From: Zingiber officinale
Taxonomy: Eukaryota; Streptophyta; Magnoliopsida; Zingiberales; Zingiberaceae
Direction of reading: 5' to 3'
DNA length: 64,000 nt
NCBI RefSeq assembly: GCF_018446385.1
Contig: NC_055986.1
Span: forward strand, 102,023,344-102,087,343
In this document: positions 22,216-34,599 of the stretch, piece by piece
Position numbering within the stretch: the first letter of the stretch is position 1
Layout: each line of letters begins with the position of its first letter
Position numbers and translations under genes: made by a program
Notes under the pieces: model-generated
Database searches by the model: none
Seen by the model: only the letters and a program-made list of their open reading frames with translations
What the model was told of the DNA's origin: nothing

Positions 22216-24537
22216 GTATACTAAAAGTTTAGATTTTTGTATAAACATTTATTTTGAAATAAGAATCACATTGGTCAAATGTCTATATTTATGCTAAATG
22301 TAGTTGTCCATTTAATTTATATTGTAGATAACATGGTGTGAGGAGACACACAGAAGATCATGTTATCAGATCCATATAAATTATAAATAATAGCACACAA
22401 CTAAGATGGAATGAGACAAATCATTGGAGTGGTTGTAGTGTAATTTGGTATTAGTTTATCTTGACTATAATATTACACTAGTACACTATGAGTGTATTGA
22501 GCAGGACCATTTGAGGTAGTTTCGTTTTATACTGACTACATAAAAGAGTAAAATCTCTATTATTATGGAAGTGCGTACTCTTAATCATGATATAATAACA
22601 AGCATGTATACTTAATATTTATTTCTTTAATTTATCAAAGGTTGTGATTTAATTCATTAAATCAATAGCTCCGATAAGTTGGGAAATGATATTATTTATA
22701 TGGTGTGTTGTTGATTATAGAATGAAGCTGTGTCCTAGTAATTTAGGTTGATGATGTCCCCTTGAGGAACTCATAAGGATTGTCATGTAAACCCTGCAGG
22801 TGGACTTAGTCTGACATGACAATAAGGTTGAGTGGTACTACTCTTGGAGTTAGATATTAATTAAGTGAGTTGTCAGTAACTCATTTAATTAGTGGGCATT
22901 CAATATCTTAAACACAGGGAGACTAACACATTCATGATAAGAATGAGCCCATATTGTAATATGGGATTGGTGCGATAGTGCAATAATAACTCTTTAGTGG
23001 TATGAGTTATTATTGATGAACTTGAGTTGGGTGTTCAGGGTGAACATGAGAAGCTCGAGCTCATCGGGAGACCAAAACCAATTTCTCCGCTCGGTCTCTG
23101 TTGTAGCCTCTTATTTATAAAGTCTTATATCCACTTATAGCTAAGCTTCTTACCCATCTTATGGTGGCCGACCACATTAAATTAAAAGGGTATTTTAATT
23201 TTAAAATCTTTCCTTTTATGGAAGTCATGGTTTTAAAATCTTTCCTTTTATAGCTTTCTACAAAGGATTAAAAGAAAGATTTGATATCTTTCCTTATTTG
23301 TCGTTAAAAGAAAGATTTTAATTTTTGATAAAACTTTCCTTTTTCGTAACCATCCACATGTTTTAAAAGAGAAATTTTAATTTATAAAATTTTTCTTTTA
23401 TAACCAACAAGGGATTTAAAAGAGAAATTTTTATTAAAAATTTCTTACCGGAAACAAATAAGAAAGTTTTAATTTTATATTTAAAACTTTCCTTGTTTGG
23501 AACACAAGTAGGTGGCCGACCATGACAAGTATAAAAGGAAGTTTTAATTTTTTATTTTAAAACTTTCCTTTTTAGTCATTGGCAAGGAATATAAGGATGT
23601 TTTAATTATGCTTAAAACTTTCCTTTTTTGCCAAGACCAAGGATTATAAAAGAGAAGGAGGGGGTGCCTCACCTCACAACACATCTTCTATTCTTCTCCT
23701 CCAATCCCTTGGTGGCTGGCCCTATTCTTTCTCTACTCTCCTTTTGTTTTCTTCCTTGGAGGCCGACGACATCTAGTTGGTGATCTCTTGGTGGCTGGTT
23801 GCTTGAAGGAGAAGAAGAAGAGAAGAAAGCTCTCTTGTCTAGCATCCCTTGGAGGTTAGTTGATGGCTGGATCTTGGAAGCAAAGGAAGAAGCTTGGGTG
23901 GATTTTATTTTAGAAGATCGTCACCCACACGACGTCTAAGAGAAGGAGAGGAATACAACAGAAGATCAAGAGGTCTATAAGCTATAAAAGGTATAACTAG
24001 TTATTATTTTCCGCATCATAACTAGTTTATCTTTTGTATAGATCTTGAAAAATCAAATACAAGAGGTTATCAATTTTAGTTTATCGTTTCGTTATCGATT
24101 TTATTTTTCAATTTTATGTTTCGATAATGTGTTTCTATTGAGGTCTCTGTAGTTAAATCTAGTTTATTGTAAGAAGTTAAATATCTGATTTCTTAGTGAG
24201 GCTTTGTCTAAGAAGTGGTGGATGATCCCATACCCAAGAAGGCCTAGTGTCTCACCATGTTTAACCTGGAAGCCAATCTTTGAAATAGATATTTAATAAC
24301 TTCTGTAATATAGTTTAACTTAGGAAGATCACGTCGGTTAAACTTGGAGTAAAAATGTTAAGTATCATTTCCAATCCAAGTTTAACTTCTAAAGGACAAT
24401 TTAGATTAATAATGTTAAGCATCGTTTGTAATCCAAATTTAACTTTAGTAGAGCATATGGGTAGCTAGGATAGTTCTATACTTGTACAAATTTTTTGTAC
24501 AAGGGAACTAGGACAGTATTCCGAGTAGCAACCAACA
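22216..24537 (+). repeat. Copia B, 5' LTR (main part)
   Basis: Aligns with 29651-32079. It lacks a ~105-bp block ('gccaagccaagcttggagcccaagc...') present in the 3' LTR at about 30595-30700. TATA box TATAAAAG at 23645-23652. Confidence 0.9.
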
Positions 24538-24539
24538 AT

Positions 24540-24551
24540 TGGTATCAGAGC
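24540..24551 (+). promoter_or_regulatory. tRNA-Met primer binding site of copia B
   Basis: TGGTATCAGAGC two bases after the 5' LTR end. Confidence 0.93.
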
Positions 24552-25664
24552 TAGGTTATACCTCTATGTGTTTGGTTTTTAGTTTAATGCATTATGTACA
24601 TGTCATACATATTTTATGCAGGATAATAGTAGGATGTGCAAAAAGATTAACTTTTTGGTTGCAGGCTCCAACTATTATGGCTTATTATGATTGTGTGTGA
24701 TTAAACCCTCGGACATGTTGAGGGTATTTTATGTGTGTGCATGATTGTATTTATTAAATATAGTAGGAGCTATATTAGTTTTAGGATTTTACATTTTGTT
24801 AAATCTAGACTTTATGTACATTCCTTTGTGGAATATAGGATCGATATATGTAAAATTTTATTTTGTTGCGGATCGTATCCTTGCGGGCGTGGTGCTATTT
24901 GAGGACCAGAGGTGCAGCAGAAAAGGAAACTCGATGGACGCGACAACATGAGCTCTAGTGCTGGTGGCTAGTTTTGATGACTGTTAGGGCTGGCAGCATA
25001 CTGAGGACAGTGATGGAAGAGGCCATAATAGTTGAAAATTATTTTTCCATATTTATTGCTTTTTATTTGCTGTGATGTGTGTGTGTGCATGTGATGTGTG
25101 CTTGCATATTAAAAATCCTCATCTTAAATAACTAAGTGGGAGAGGGATTTATAAATAAATTCCACGATCTCCATTACTAGTTTGTAAGTGATGCAGACAA
25201 ACTTGCGTGTTGGCTCTGAGTGCCTTCCTCCACATCGGATGAGTTTGTTTGCAGATCACTAGATCAAACTTCCTTTATGAATGATAATAGGAAATTATTT
25301 AGGAGCGTGTGATCTTCTCTATCTGAAGGGGCATAATCCTATTTAATGCACTAAGTATCAAGTAATGGTATACACTTAGGCACATTTAATAGTATCCTCC
25401 CCATCGGAGTCACTGCTATTATTTGTGTGCCCAAAGGAATACCAACTATTAATTTTATTTATCATAAAGTTAGGTTGACAAGAATAAAATTAATGGGTAA
25501 AACCTCCTCTTACAAATATTTGAATTTATATACGTCTACACTATCGTGGTATACAAAATTCACGGTGTTTTGAGGTGTTGGTGAATTTAAATAATATTGT
25601 TTGAGGAATCAGCATTATTCTAAATTCTTAAGTTTTGACCAAAACTCTTTTTGTGATTCTTAGG
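24552..25664 (+). other. Untranslated leader of copia B
   Basis: About 1.1 kb between PBS and gag. It includes a GT-rich run (25075-25110). The 68-codon frame at 24745 has no domain support. Confidence 0.6.
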
Positions 25665-26969
25665 ATGACTTTCAACCCACTTGCTATTATTCTAAAAGAG
25701 AACAAACTTACTGGTCCCAATTACATAGATTGGAAAAGAAACCTGGATATTATCCTAACTGCTGAAGGTTATAAGTTTGTACTGTTAGAGGTCTGTCCTA
25801 ATGTGCTTAATAGCGATTCTAGTGAAGAGGAGATTAAGCATCATAGGAAATGGGTCAAGGCAGATAAGATGGCGCGGTGTTACATTTTGGATTCAATGTC
25901 AAATGTATTGCAACATCAGCATCAGGTCATGCCCACTACCTATGACATGATGCACAATCTCAAGGAACTCTTCGAACACCAGAATCGGGCTGCTAGGCAA
26001 GAGGCTATGAGAAACTTAATGATAGCCACCACATCAGAGGGGACACCCGTAAGGGATCATATCCTCAAAATGATGGCTTATTTGAATGAGATACAAATCC
26101 TTGGAGCTGAAATCAATAGGGAAACCCAGGTCAATATTATTCTCCAAACGCTACCCAAAAGTTTTGAGCAGTTCCGCCTGAGCTACAATATGAATAAAAG
26201 GATTTATTCATTGGCGGAACTATTGACAGAACTTCAAGCAGCAGAAGGGTTATTTTGTCATAGTTCTCAAATCCACCTTGTTGAAAATGTTTCTACTTCT
26301 AAGTCAAAAGGCAAGAAGAAGAAAAAGAAACAGGCTGGCTCGGTAAAGAAAGTGAATCGATCTCTAGGTATTGGACTAAAAGCAGGAGTGAAGAAGCCCA
26401 AGAGCAAATACTTTATTTGGAAGCAGTCTGGACATTGGAAGGCAGACTGCCTTCGTAGGAAAGAGATCAATAAAGGTATATCTTATTCTGTAGTAGTTGA
26501 AACATGTTTAGCGGTGTTATCTACTAGTATCTGGTGTGTAGATACAGGAGCCACTGATCATGTCTGCAATTCATTGCAGGGGTTCCAGGAAACCCATCGA
26601 CTATATGAAGGAGAGATAACCGTCTACATGTACAATGTTATGAAAGTGGCGGCTGTTGCAGTGGGAGATGTCTACTTATCATTTGATAGGAATAGAACCT
26701 TGATTTTGAGAAATTATCTTTATGTGCCAAGTTTTAGAAAGAATTTAATTTCAGTTTTTAAACTGTTTTTGGATGAATATTCTGTCTATTTTGATGACAA
26801 AGTGGGTGTCAAGAAAAATAGGGTAATTATCTGTTTTGGTACATTAGTTGGTAATTTATATACTCTAAATCCGATAACTCACACAAAGCAACAAATGAAA
26901 ATTAATAACACATCATCTAATTCTAATAAGAGAAAGGAACCTTCAAAAATGAACCAAACATATCTTTGA
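25665..26969 (+). pseudogene. Copia B gag and protease, ends at premature stop
   Basis: The start is placed at the Met of Met-Thr-Phe-Asn-Pro-Leu; a longer frame opens at 25635 with a less gag-like lead. The capsid region has Leu-Thr-Gly-Pro-Asn-Tyr-Ile-Asp-Trp-Lys-Arg-Asn-Leu near the N-terminus and Asp-His-Ile-Leu-Lys-Met-Met in the middle, as in plant copia gag. A Lys-rich tract (26305-26330) precedes the zinc knuckle. The knuckle is damaged: the first two Cys positions read Tyr and Trp, while Gly-His-Trp-Lys-Ala-Asp-Cys is kept. The protease motif Trp-Cys-Val-Asp-Thr-Gly-Ala-Thr-Asp-His follows at about 26532-26561. The frame ends at TGA 26967, where a Trp codon is expected in the pre-integrase motif (L-W-H-x-R-L-G-H), so this is a nonsense mutation. 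Confidence 0.9.
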
Positions 26970-27986
26970 CATCTAAGACTTGGTCATATTAACTTGAGTA
27001 GGATTGAAAGGCTAATAATAGCCAATGGAATATTGGGTTCATTAGTATTGGAAAACTTTCCAACCTGTGAATCTTGCTTGGAAGGAAAAAAGATCAAGAG
27101 ACCTTTTAAGGCCAAGGGGTATATAGCAAAAGATGTGTTGGAATTGGTTCATTCTGATTTGTATGGACCTATGACTATCCAGATGAGAGGTGGTTTCGAA
27201 TATTTCGTCTATTTTATAGATGACTATTCGAGATATGGGTACATTTACTTGATGCGCCGCAAGTCTGAGTGCTTTGATAAGTTCAAAGAGTACAAGGCTG
27301 ATATGGAGAAACTTCACAGTAAAAGTATCAAGATACTATGGTCTAATCGTGGTGGCGAGTACCTCTCAGGAGAGTTTAGAAATTACTTATCAGAGGTTGG
27401 GATTCAATCTCAATTGTCTATACCTGGTACACCCCAACAAAATGGTGTGACAGAATAAAGGAATAGGACTCTTATAGAAATGGTTAGATCGATGATGAGT
27501 TATTCAAAATTATCAAATTCGTTTTGGGGATATGCTTTAGAAATGACAATGTACATTCTGAACTTGGTACCTTTTAAATCAGTACCCTCTACTACCACAG
27601 AATTATGGAATGAGCGTAAGCCTAGTCTGAGTCATGTTCGGATTTGGGGTAGTCCAGTACATATGCTAAAGGGAGATGATGATAAGTTGGAATCTCGTAC
27701 AGAAGTTCGCCTATTTATAGGTTATCCTAAAGGAACGCAAGGTGGTTTATTTTATAGTCCTAAAGATCAGAAGGTCATTGTTAGCACAAATGCCCGATTT
27801 TTAGAAGAATACTATGTAATAAACCATAAGCCCATGAGTGAAATTGTACTAGAAGAAATGAGAGATGACACGTCTACTTTAGTACCAACAGTGCAAGATG
27901 AAATATCACAAGAAACTACAACACGTATCACAAATGATACACAACTACAGACAGTGCCTCGTCGTAGTGGGAGGGTTGTTAGGTAA
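26970..27986 (+). pseudogene. Copia B integrase
   Basis: Continues in the gag frame after the TGA: His-Leu-Arg-Leu-Gly-His, then Cys-Glu-Ser-Cys (zinc-binding part), His-Ser-Asp-Leu-Tyr-Gly-Pro with the first catalytic Asp, Ser-Asn-Arg-Gly-Gly-Glu-Tyr where the second catalytic Asp has become Asn, and Gln-Gln-Asn-Gly-Val-Thr-Glu for the third. A TAA at 27456 replaces an Arg codon (CGA in copia A), and the frame resumes at 27459. The downstream Phe-Trp-Gly-Tyr-Ala and Ile-Trp-Gly-Ser-Pro-Val segments match copia A. Loss of a catalytic residue plus two stops make it inactive. Confidence 0.88.
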
Positions 27987-29630
27987 CCTGAAAGATTCAT
28001 ATTTTTGGGAGAATCTTCAGACTTGATCCCAGGTAAACATGAACCTAATCCCCGAACATATGACGAAGCACTCCAAGATAAAGATGCAACATCTTAGTAA
28101 AGAGCAATGAATTCAGAAATAGAATCTATGTATTCTAACAAAGTCTGGGAACTAGTAGAACCATCAAATGGTGTAAAAGCTATTGGATGTAAATGAATCT
28201 AAAAAAGGAAAAGAGGGATAGATGAGAAGGTGGAAACATTCAAAGCAAGGCTTGTTGTGAAGGGGTATACTTAGAAAGAGGGAATCGATTATGAGGAAAC
28301 CTTTTCACCAGTAGTTATGCTTAAATCTATCCGGATACTCTTATCTATTGCTGCTCATATGGATTATGAGGTTTGGCAAATGGATGTCAAGACAGCTTTC
28401 CTTAATGGAAGTCTTGAAGAAAATATCCATATGAGGCAACTAGAGGGGTTTATTGCAAAGGGTAAAGAGCATCTTGTATGTAAGCTCAATCGGTCTATTT
28501 ATGGACTGAAGTAAGCTTCAAGATTTTGGAACATCCAGTTTAATGAAGTAATCCAGTCTTATGAATTTATTCAGTGTCCGAATGAGTCTTGTGTATACAG
28601 GAAGTGTGATGAAAACATGGTGATATTTCTTGTACTATACGTAGATGACATTTTATAAGTTGGCAACAATATCAAAGTGTTTTCAGAAGTAAGGGTATGG
28701 TTGTCCAAGAAATTCAATATGAAGGACTTGGGAGAATGCACACATATTCTCGGGATCAAAGTAATAAGGGATCACAAGAAAAGAAAGTTACGCTTATCCC
28801 AAGCTTCATATATCGATATTATCCTAGCTCGTTTTAGCATGCAAAACTCCAAGAAAGATTTTCTACCTTTTAGGCATAGAGTATCTTTATCTAAAGAGAT
28901 GTCTCTTAAGACATCAAAAGAGATAGAGGAAATGAAGGCAGTTCCTTATGCTTCGGCCATAGGAAGCCTAATGTATGCAATGTTATGCACGAGATCAGAT
29001 ATTTGTTTTGCCGTGTGCATGGTTAGCAGATATCAAAGTAATCTAGGATAGAGACATTGGATTGCCATAAAGTATATATTAAAGTACCTGAGAAGGACTA
29101 GAGATCATATGCTGGTTTACCAAGCAAATGATTTGCTCCCTGTGGGTTAAACGGATTCTGACTTCCAATCTGATAGGTATAATAGTAAGTCTACCTCAGG
29201 TTATGTGTTAACTTTAGGAGGTGGAGCCATCACATGGAGGACTGTTAAGCAGAAATGCGTTTCAGACTCAACCATGGAAGCTGAGTATGTGGCAGCCAAA
29301 GAAGCTGTATGGGTCAGAAACTTTTTGATGGACTTAGATGTGATTCCTGGTTTGCCCAAAATCATTACAATTTATTGTGATAATAGTGGTGCAGTAGCAA
29401 ACTCGAAGGAACCACGAGCCCATAAGGCGAGTAAACACATTGAGTGCAAGTACCACCTGATATGAGACATCGTAAAGTGAGGAGAAGTTGTTGTCACCAA
29501 GATTACATCAGCAGATAACCTGGCAAATCCTTTCACTAAGGCCCTTCCGACGAAAGATTTTGATCGGCATGTTTAGGGGATGGGAATCAGATGTATGACA
29601 GCGTTTATGGCAACATAGTCTTTTAGTATA
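27987..29630 (+). pseudogene. Copia B reverse transcriptase and RNase H
   Basis: The frame is interrupted by several stops. The RT palm is recognised by Trp-Gln-Met-Asp-Val-Lys-Thr-Ala-Phe-Leu-Asn-Gly (about 28374-28409) and by Tyr-Val-Asp-Asp-Ile-Leu (28638-28655), directly followed by a TAA. RNase H shows Ser-Thr-Ser-Gly-Tyr-Val, Thr-Met-Glu-Ala-Glu-Tyr-Val-Ala and Ile-Tyr-Cys-Asp-Asn-Ser-Gly-Ala-Val-Ala (29205-29410). This segment is the more complete template against which copia A's deletions can be read. Confidence 0.9.
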
Positions 29631-29640
29631 AGTGGGAGAT

Positions 29641-32079
29641 TGTTAGAGTGTATAATAAAAGTCTAGTTTTTTGTATAAACATTTATTTTGAAATAAGAAT
29701 CACATTGGTCAAATGTCTACATTTATGCTTAGTGTAGTTGTCCATTTAATTTATATTATAGATAACATGGTGTGAGGAGACACACAGAAGATCATGTTAT
29801 TAGATCCATATAAATTATAAATACTAACTCATAACTAAGATGGAATGGGATAAACCATTGGAGTGTTTGTAGTGTAATTTGGTATTAGTTTATCTTGACT
29901 ATAATATTACACTAGTACACTATGAGTTTATTGAGCAGGACCATTTGAGGTAGTTTCTTTTTATACTGACTACATAAAAGAACAAAACCTCTGTTATTAT
30001 GGAAGTGCATACTCTTAATCATGATATAATAACAGGCGCATATACTTAATATTTATTTCTTTAATTTATCAAAGGGTGTAATTTTGTTCATTAAATCAAT
30101 AGGCCCGATAAGTTGGGAAATGAAATTATTTATATGGTGTGTTGTTGATTATAGAATGAAGCTGTGTTCTAGTAATCTAGGTTGATGATGTCCCCTTGAG
30201 GAGCTCATAAGGATTGTCATGTAAATCCTGTAAGTGGACTTAGTCTGACATGACAATAAGGTTGAGTGGTACTACTCTTGGAGCTAGATATTAATTAAGT
30301 GAGTTGTCAGTAACTCATTTAATTAGTGGGCATTCAATATCTTAAACACAGGGAGACTAACACACTCATGATAAGAAGGAGCCCATATTATAATATGTGG
30401 TAGTGCAATAATAACTCTTTAGTGGTATAAGTTATTATTGATGAACTTGAGTTGGGTGTTCGGGGCGAACACGGGAAGCTCGAGCTCATCGGGAGACCAA
30501 AACCAATTCCTCCTCTCGGTCCCTGTTGTAGTCTCTTATTTATAAAGCCTTATATCCATTTAGAGCCAAGCTTCTTACCCATCTTATGGTGGTCTGCCAA
30601 GCCAAGCTTGGAGCCCAAGCTAGGGCCGACCAAGCCATAAATTGGAGCTAAGTTAATGGCCGGCCAAGCTTGGAGCCCAAGCTAGGTGGCCGACCACATT
30701 AAATTAAAAGGGTATTTTAATTTTAAAATCTTTCCTTCTGTGGAAGCCAAGGTTTTAAAAGAGAGCTTTAAAATTTTAAAATCTTTCCTTTTATAACTTT
30801 GTACAAAGGATTAAGAGAAAGATTTGATATCTTTTTTTATTTATAATTAAAAGAAAGATTTTAAATTTTGATAAAATTTTTCTTTTTTGTAACCATCCAC
30901 ATGTTTTAAAAGAGAGATTTTAATTTATAAAATTTTTCTTTTATAACCAACAAGGGATTTAAAAGAGAAATTTTTATTAAAATTTTTTTACCGGAAACAA
31001 ATAAGGAAGTTTTAATTTTATGTTTAAAACTTTCCTTGTTTGGAGTACAAGTAGGTGGTCGACCATGAAAAGTATAAAAGGAAGTTTTAATTTTTTATTT
31101 TAAAACTTTCCTTTTTAGTCATTGACAAAGAATATAAGGAAGTTTTAATTATGTTTAAAACTTTTCTTTTTTGCCAAGACCAAGGATTATAAAAGAAAAG
31201 GAGGGGGTGTCTCACCTCACAACACATCTTCTATCTTCTCTTCCAATCCCTTGGTGGCCGACCCTATTCTTTCTCTTCTCTCCATTTGTTTTCTTCCTTG
31301 GAGGCTAGCGACATCTAGTTGGTGATCTCTTGGTGGCCGGTTGCTTGAAGGAGAAGAAGAAGAGAAGGAAGCTCTCTTGTCTAGCATCCCTTTAAGGTTA
31401 GTTAGTGGCCGGATCTTGGAAGCAAAGGAAGAAGCTTGAGTGAATTTCATCTTGGAAGATCGTCGCCCACACGACGTCCAAGAGAAGGAGAGGAATAAAA
31501 TAGAAGATCAAGTGGTCTATAAGCTACAAAAGGTATAACTAGTTATTAGTTTCCACGTCATAATTAGTTCATCTTTTGTATAGATCTTGAAAAACCAAAC
31601 ACAAGAGGTTATCGATTTTAGTTTATCATTTCATTATCAATTTTATTTTTTAATTTCATGTTTTGATAATGTGCTTCTATTGAGGTCTCTGTAGTTAAAT
31701 CTAGTTTACTGTAAGAAGTTAAATATCCTATTTCTTTGTGAGACTTTGTCTAGGAAGTGGTGGATGATCCCATACCCAAGAAGGTCTAGTGCCTCACCAT
31801 GTTTAACCTAGAAACCGATCTTTCAAATAGATATTTAATAACTTTTGTAATATGATTTAACTTAGGAAGATCACATCAGTTAAACTTGGAGTAAAAATAT
31901 TAAGTATCGTTTCCAATCCAAGTTTAACTTCTGAAGGACAATTTGGATTAATAATGTTAAGCATCGTTTGTAATCCAAATTTAACTTCAGTAGAGCACAT
32001 GGGTAGCTAGGATAGTTCTATGCTTGTATAAATTTTTTGTACAAGGGAACTAGGACGGTATTCCGAGTAGCAACTAACA
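29641..32079 (+). repeat. Copia B, 3' LTR
   Basis: 2439 bp, preceded by the PPT 'agtgggagat' (29631-29640), beginning TGTTAGAGTG and ending CTAACA beside the right TGGGG duplication. TATA box TATAAAAG at 31188-31195. Confidence 0.92.
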
Positions 32080-32084
32080 TGGGG

Positions 32085-32198
32085 ACCCCTTCTCTGGCTC
32101 GGCACTGACGTAGGTTGTGTTGCAGGTCCGCGCGGAGTCCACAGGGGGTTAGCATGAGCACCACATCCTCAACTTTCCATCTCTTCGACTTTCAGACA
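32085..32198 (+). mobile_element. Gypsy element D, LTR, right end
   Basis: Continues the LTR broken at 20336 and ends 'ctttcagaca'. It is followed by 'ggatcatat' and a PBS-like TGGCGCCATCTATGGGAAC (32209-32227). The first nine bases fit the plant Asp-tRNA 3' end complement; the same place in gypsy C is 39780-39798. Confidence 0.75.
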
Positions 32199-32251
32199 GG
32201 ATCATATTTGGCGCCATCTATGGGAACGTCACCTGCATCCGAGCCGAGAAG

Positions 32252-33237
32252 ATGGAGGACGCTGAACAACTCATCACCGTTACGCTCACTCAAAAGGAGT
32301 TTAAGATGCTCATTCAAGCTCGAGCAACAAAAATGATCGAGCAATAACAACAAGTGTTAGCCGATTAGCTAGCGTCGCAGCCTACAACCTCGGCGGCCAA
32401 TAGGCGAGCGGGACACGAAGATCGAGCTGAGCAACTCTCCGTATGGGGGCAAAACAGAAGACCGATCGACACATAGGGGGAAGCGCCGCCCGCACCAATC
32501 CCCTTCCATCGAGCTTTGTTCCAAACCCCCTTGGAGATAGCCCAAGCGCATCAAGAGCAGGGATCATCTTCAGACGATGCTTCCGTCCAGGACGCACGGA
32601 AAGGAAAGACGCCCCGAAGTAACACGTCACTCGAACAGATCAATCGGCTGTTCTCAAAGGAGATCTTACAAGATCCTCTGCCCAAACACTACATCCCGCT
32701 GGCGATCAGGACGTACAACGGGTTGACCGATCCGGATGATCATCTGGATTGGTTCAATAACGAAACCACACTATACCAATATATAGACAGAGTGAAGTGC
32801 CGAGTCTTTCTCACGACTCTCTCTAGATCAGGACAGCGCTGGTTCAAAAAATCGTCGGACGACTCAATACGGAGCTTCAAAGACTTCCGAGCTGCTTTTC
32901 AGCACCATTTCACCAGCAGCCAACGTTACTAGAAGACGAGCGTCAACCTCTTTGCCCTGAAGTAAGGGCCTAAGGAAGTGCTCCGAGCGTATATTCAGCG
33001 CTTCATCGAAGTGGCCATGGACATCCCTTCGGTCTCGTCCGAGACAATGATGAACGCCTTCACTTAGGGGCTCGCCGAAGGAGATTTTTTTCGGTCGCTC
33101 ATCAGAAAGCCGCCCAGGGACTTCGACCACATGTTCAAGAAAGCTAACGAATATATCAACGTGGAAGAAGCTCAGGTGGCCAGAAGAAAGGAGACGTCGA
33201 TTGAACATTCGGTACTGACCGAGTATAAGAGAAATAC
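32252..33237 (+). pseudogene. Gypsy D gag remnant
   Basis: Starts Met-Glu-Asp-Ala-Glu-Gln, then Val-Thr-Leu-Thr-Gln-Lys-Glu, paralleling gypsy C (39822). A TAA interrupts at about 32345. The best part (32516-32932) encodes the retrotransposon gag capsid core with Tyr-Asn-Gly-Leu-Thr-Asp-Pro-Asp-Asp-His-Leu and Arg-Ser-Phe-Lys-Asp-Phe-Arg-Ala-Ala-Phe. After a TAG the frame continues with Tyr-Ile-Gln-Arg-Phe and Asn-Glu-Tyr-Ile-Asn-Val-Glu-Glu-Ala. The remainder of the element is missing: the sequence passes into unrelated AT-rich DNA at about 33210-33240. Confidence 0.85.
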
Positions 33238-34599
33238 ATAAGGTTCTCTTTTTGAAAATCTAGAAAAAGGTGAAATAGATTTAGGTTAAAATTGAGAATT
33301 AATCTAACATAATCCAAACCAAACTTAATCAAACTTAAACTTAAATCAAACCAATAAAATTTAAAAATTAATTTCAAAACTTTAAATTAATTTTAAAATA
33401 TAAATATTTTTTAAAATTCAAACTTAAATATTTTTAAAATTCAAACTTACATATTTTTTTTATCTACTTAAACTTAATATTTTTCAAATTCAGACTTAAT
33501 AATTTTTAAAATCTCAAACATAAAATCAATTTTAAAATTAACTTAACTCCATCTCATATAAACTCATAAGTTTAATATATTTGATAATATAGAATGAGTG
33601 AGATAAAAAAATTAGAAAAGTAGATGATTATTTTAGAACTTACTTTGACTTTTCCATACTTGAATTTTAGGGTCATAGTTATTAATCAAGGCATTAATCA
33701 AGACATTAATTAAATTCTTTAAGCTCACCGTCCCCTACAAATTGCTTAATTTTTTTTTTAAGGGGGAGAGAAATATGGAGTTAAAAATTAAATAGTTTCA
33801 AAATTGAAGTATTCTCAAAAGTTAAAGTTTTTTTAAAAGGAGGTTATATTTCAATAAAAAGGTTTATAAGTTAAGCTCTTTCAAAATCAATTGCTTCTTC
33901 AAAATTTTGAAGAAATTCTTTTTAAAACTATGTATTTAGCTAAGTATTAAAAATTCTTTTTAAAACTATGTATTTAGCTAAGTATTTTTACAAGAAAATT
34001 CTTTTTAAAGGTAAGAAAAAATCCTTTTCAAAGCTAAGTATTTTTCAAAGAAAGCTCTTTTTAAAACTAAGTATTTATTTAAAGATTTTTATTTTTTTTT
34101 TAAATAATTAGCTAAATGTTTAATTAAAAAATTCTTTTTAAAGCTAAGTTTTTTGAAAAGAAAGTTAAAGTGATGATTTTAGGAGGAGCAAAAGTTAACA
34201 ACTTTAAAAGTTATTTTTAAAAAAAAAAGGATTAAAAATTAGTTTCTTTTAAGTAGTATCTTTTACAAGTTAACTCTTAACTCTCTACTTAGTATTTTTT
34301 TTTTATATATATGTCAAAGGAAGAGAGAAATGTTAAAGTTAAGTCAAGTTAAATCAAAACATAAGTTAAGTCAAAACATAAGTTAAGTCAAAACATTATT
34401 TTTTTATATCTATTATATTAAGGGGAAACATCTTTACTTACATAACCTTTTTTTGCCATAAATTAAGGGGGGGCATCTTTACTTTATTAAATTGACACAT
34501 TATTTTATTTATCCTCAAATTCCTTACTTATCCTACATTATTCTTTATTATACTTTACTTAACTTTGAACTATGTTGCTATAATAAAAAAGATAAAGAT
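33238..34599 (+). other. AT-rich interior of a 5'-truncated SIRE-type element
   Basis: Low-complexity 'aagttaag/ctttttaaa' DNA with purine runs (aagggggagag 33760, aaggggggg 34466). No coding domains. It ends directly at an LTR start, so I read it as the 3' interior of the element whose LTR follows. The 5' LTR and gag are not present. Confidence 0.5.

Larger units (their letters stand above)
20337..32079 (+). mobile_element. Copia element B, nearly complete
   Basis: Flanked by a 5-bp target duplication TGGGG (20332-20336 and 32080-32084) inside the gypsy D LTR. The LTRs are TGTTAGAGT...CCAACA (20337-24537, itself interrupted) and TGTTAGAGT...CTAACA (29641-32079). The PBS is at 24540-24551, the PPT at 29631-29640, and gag, protease, integrase, RT and RNase H follow in copia order. 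Without the nested solo LTR and its duplication the element is about 9.87 kb. Several in-frame stops in the polyprotein make it non-functional as it stands. Confidence 0.93.

Noticed and set aside
19554..33237. Reading gypsy D as two separate solo LTR fragments
   Set aside because: The LTR text joins exactly when copia B and one TGGGG copy are removed, so it is one interrupted LTR.
33156..33377. Novel small protein on the minus strand near the gypsy D gag end
   Set aside because: Overlaps the gag remnant antisense and continues into AT-rich DNA; no conserved features.
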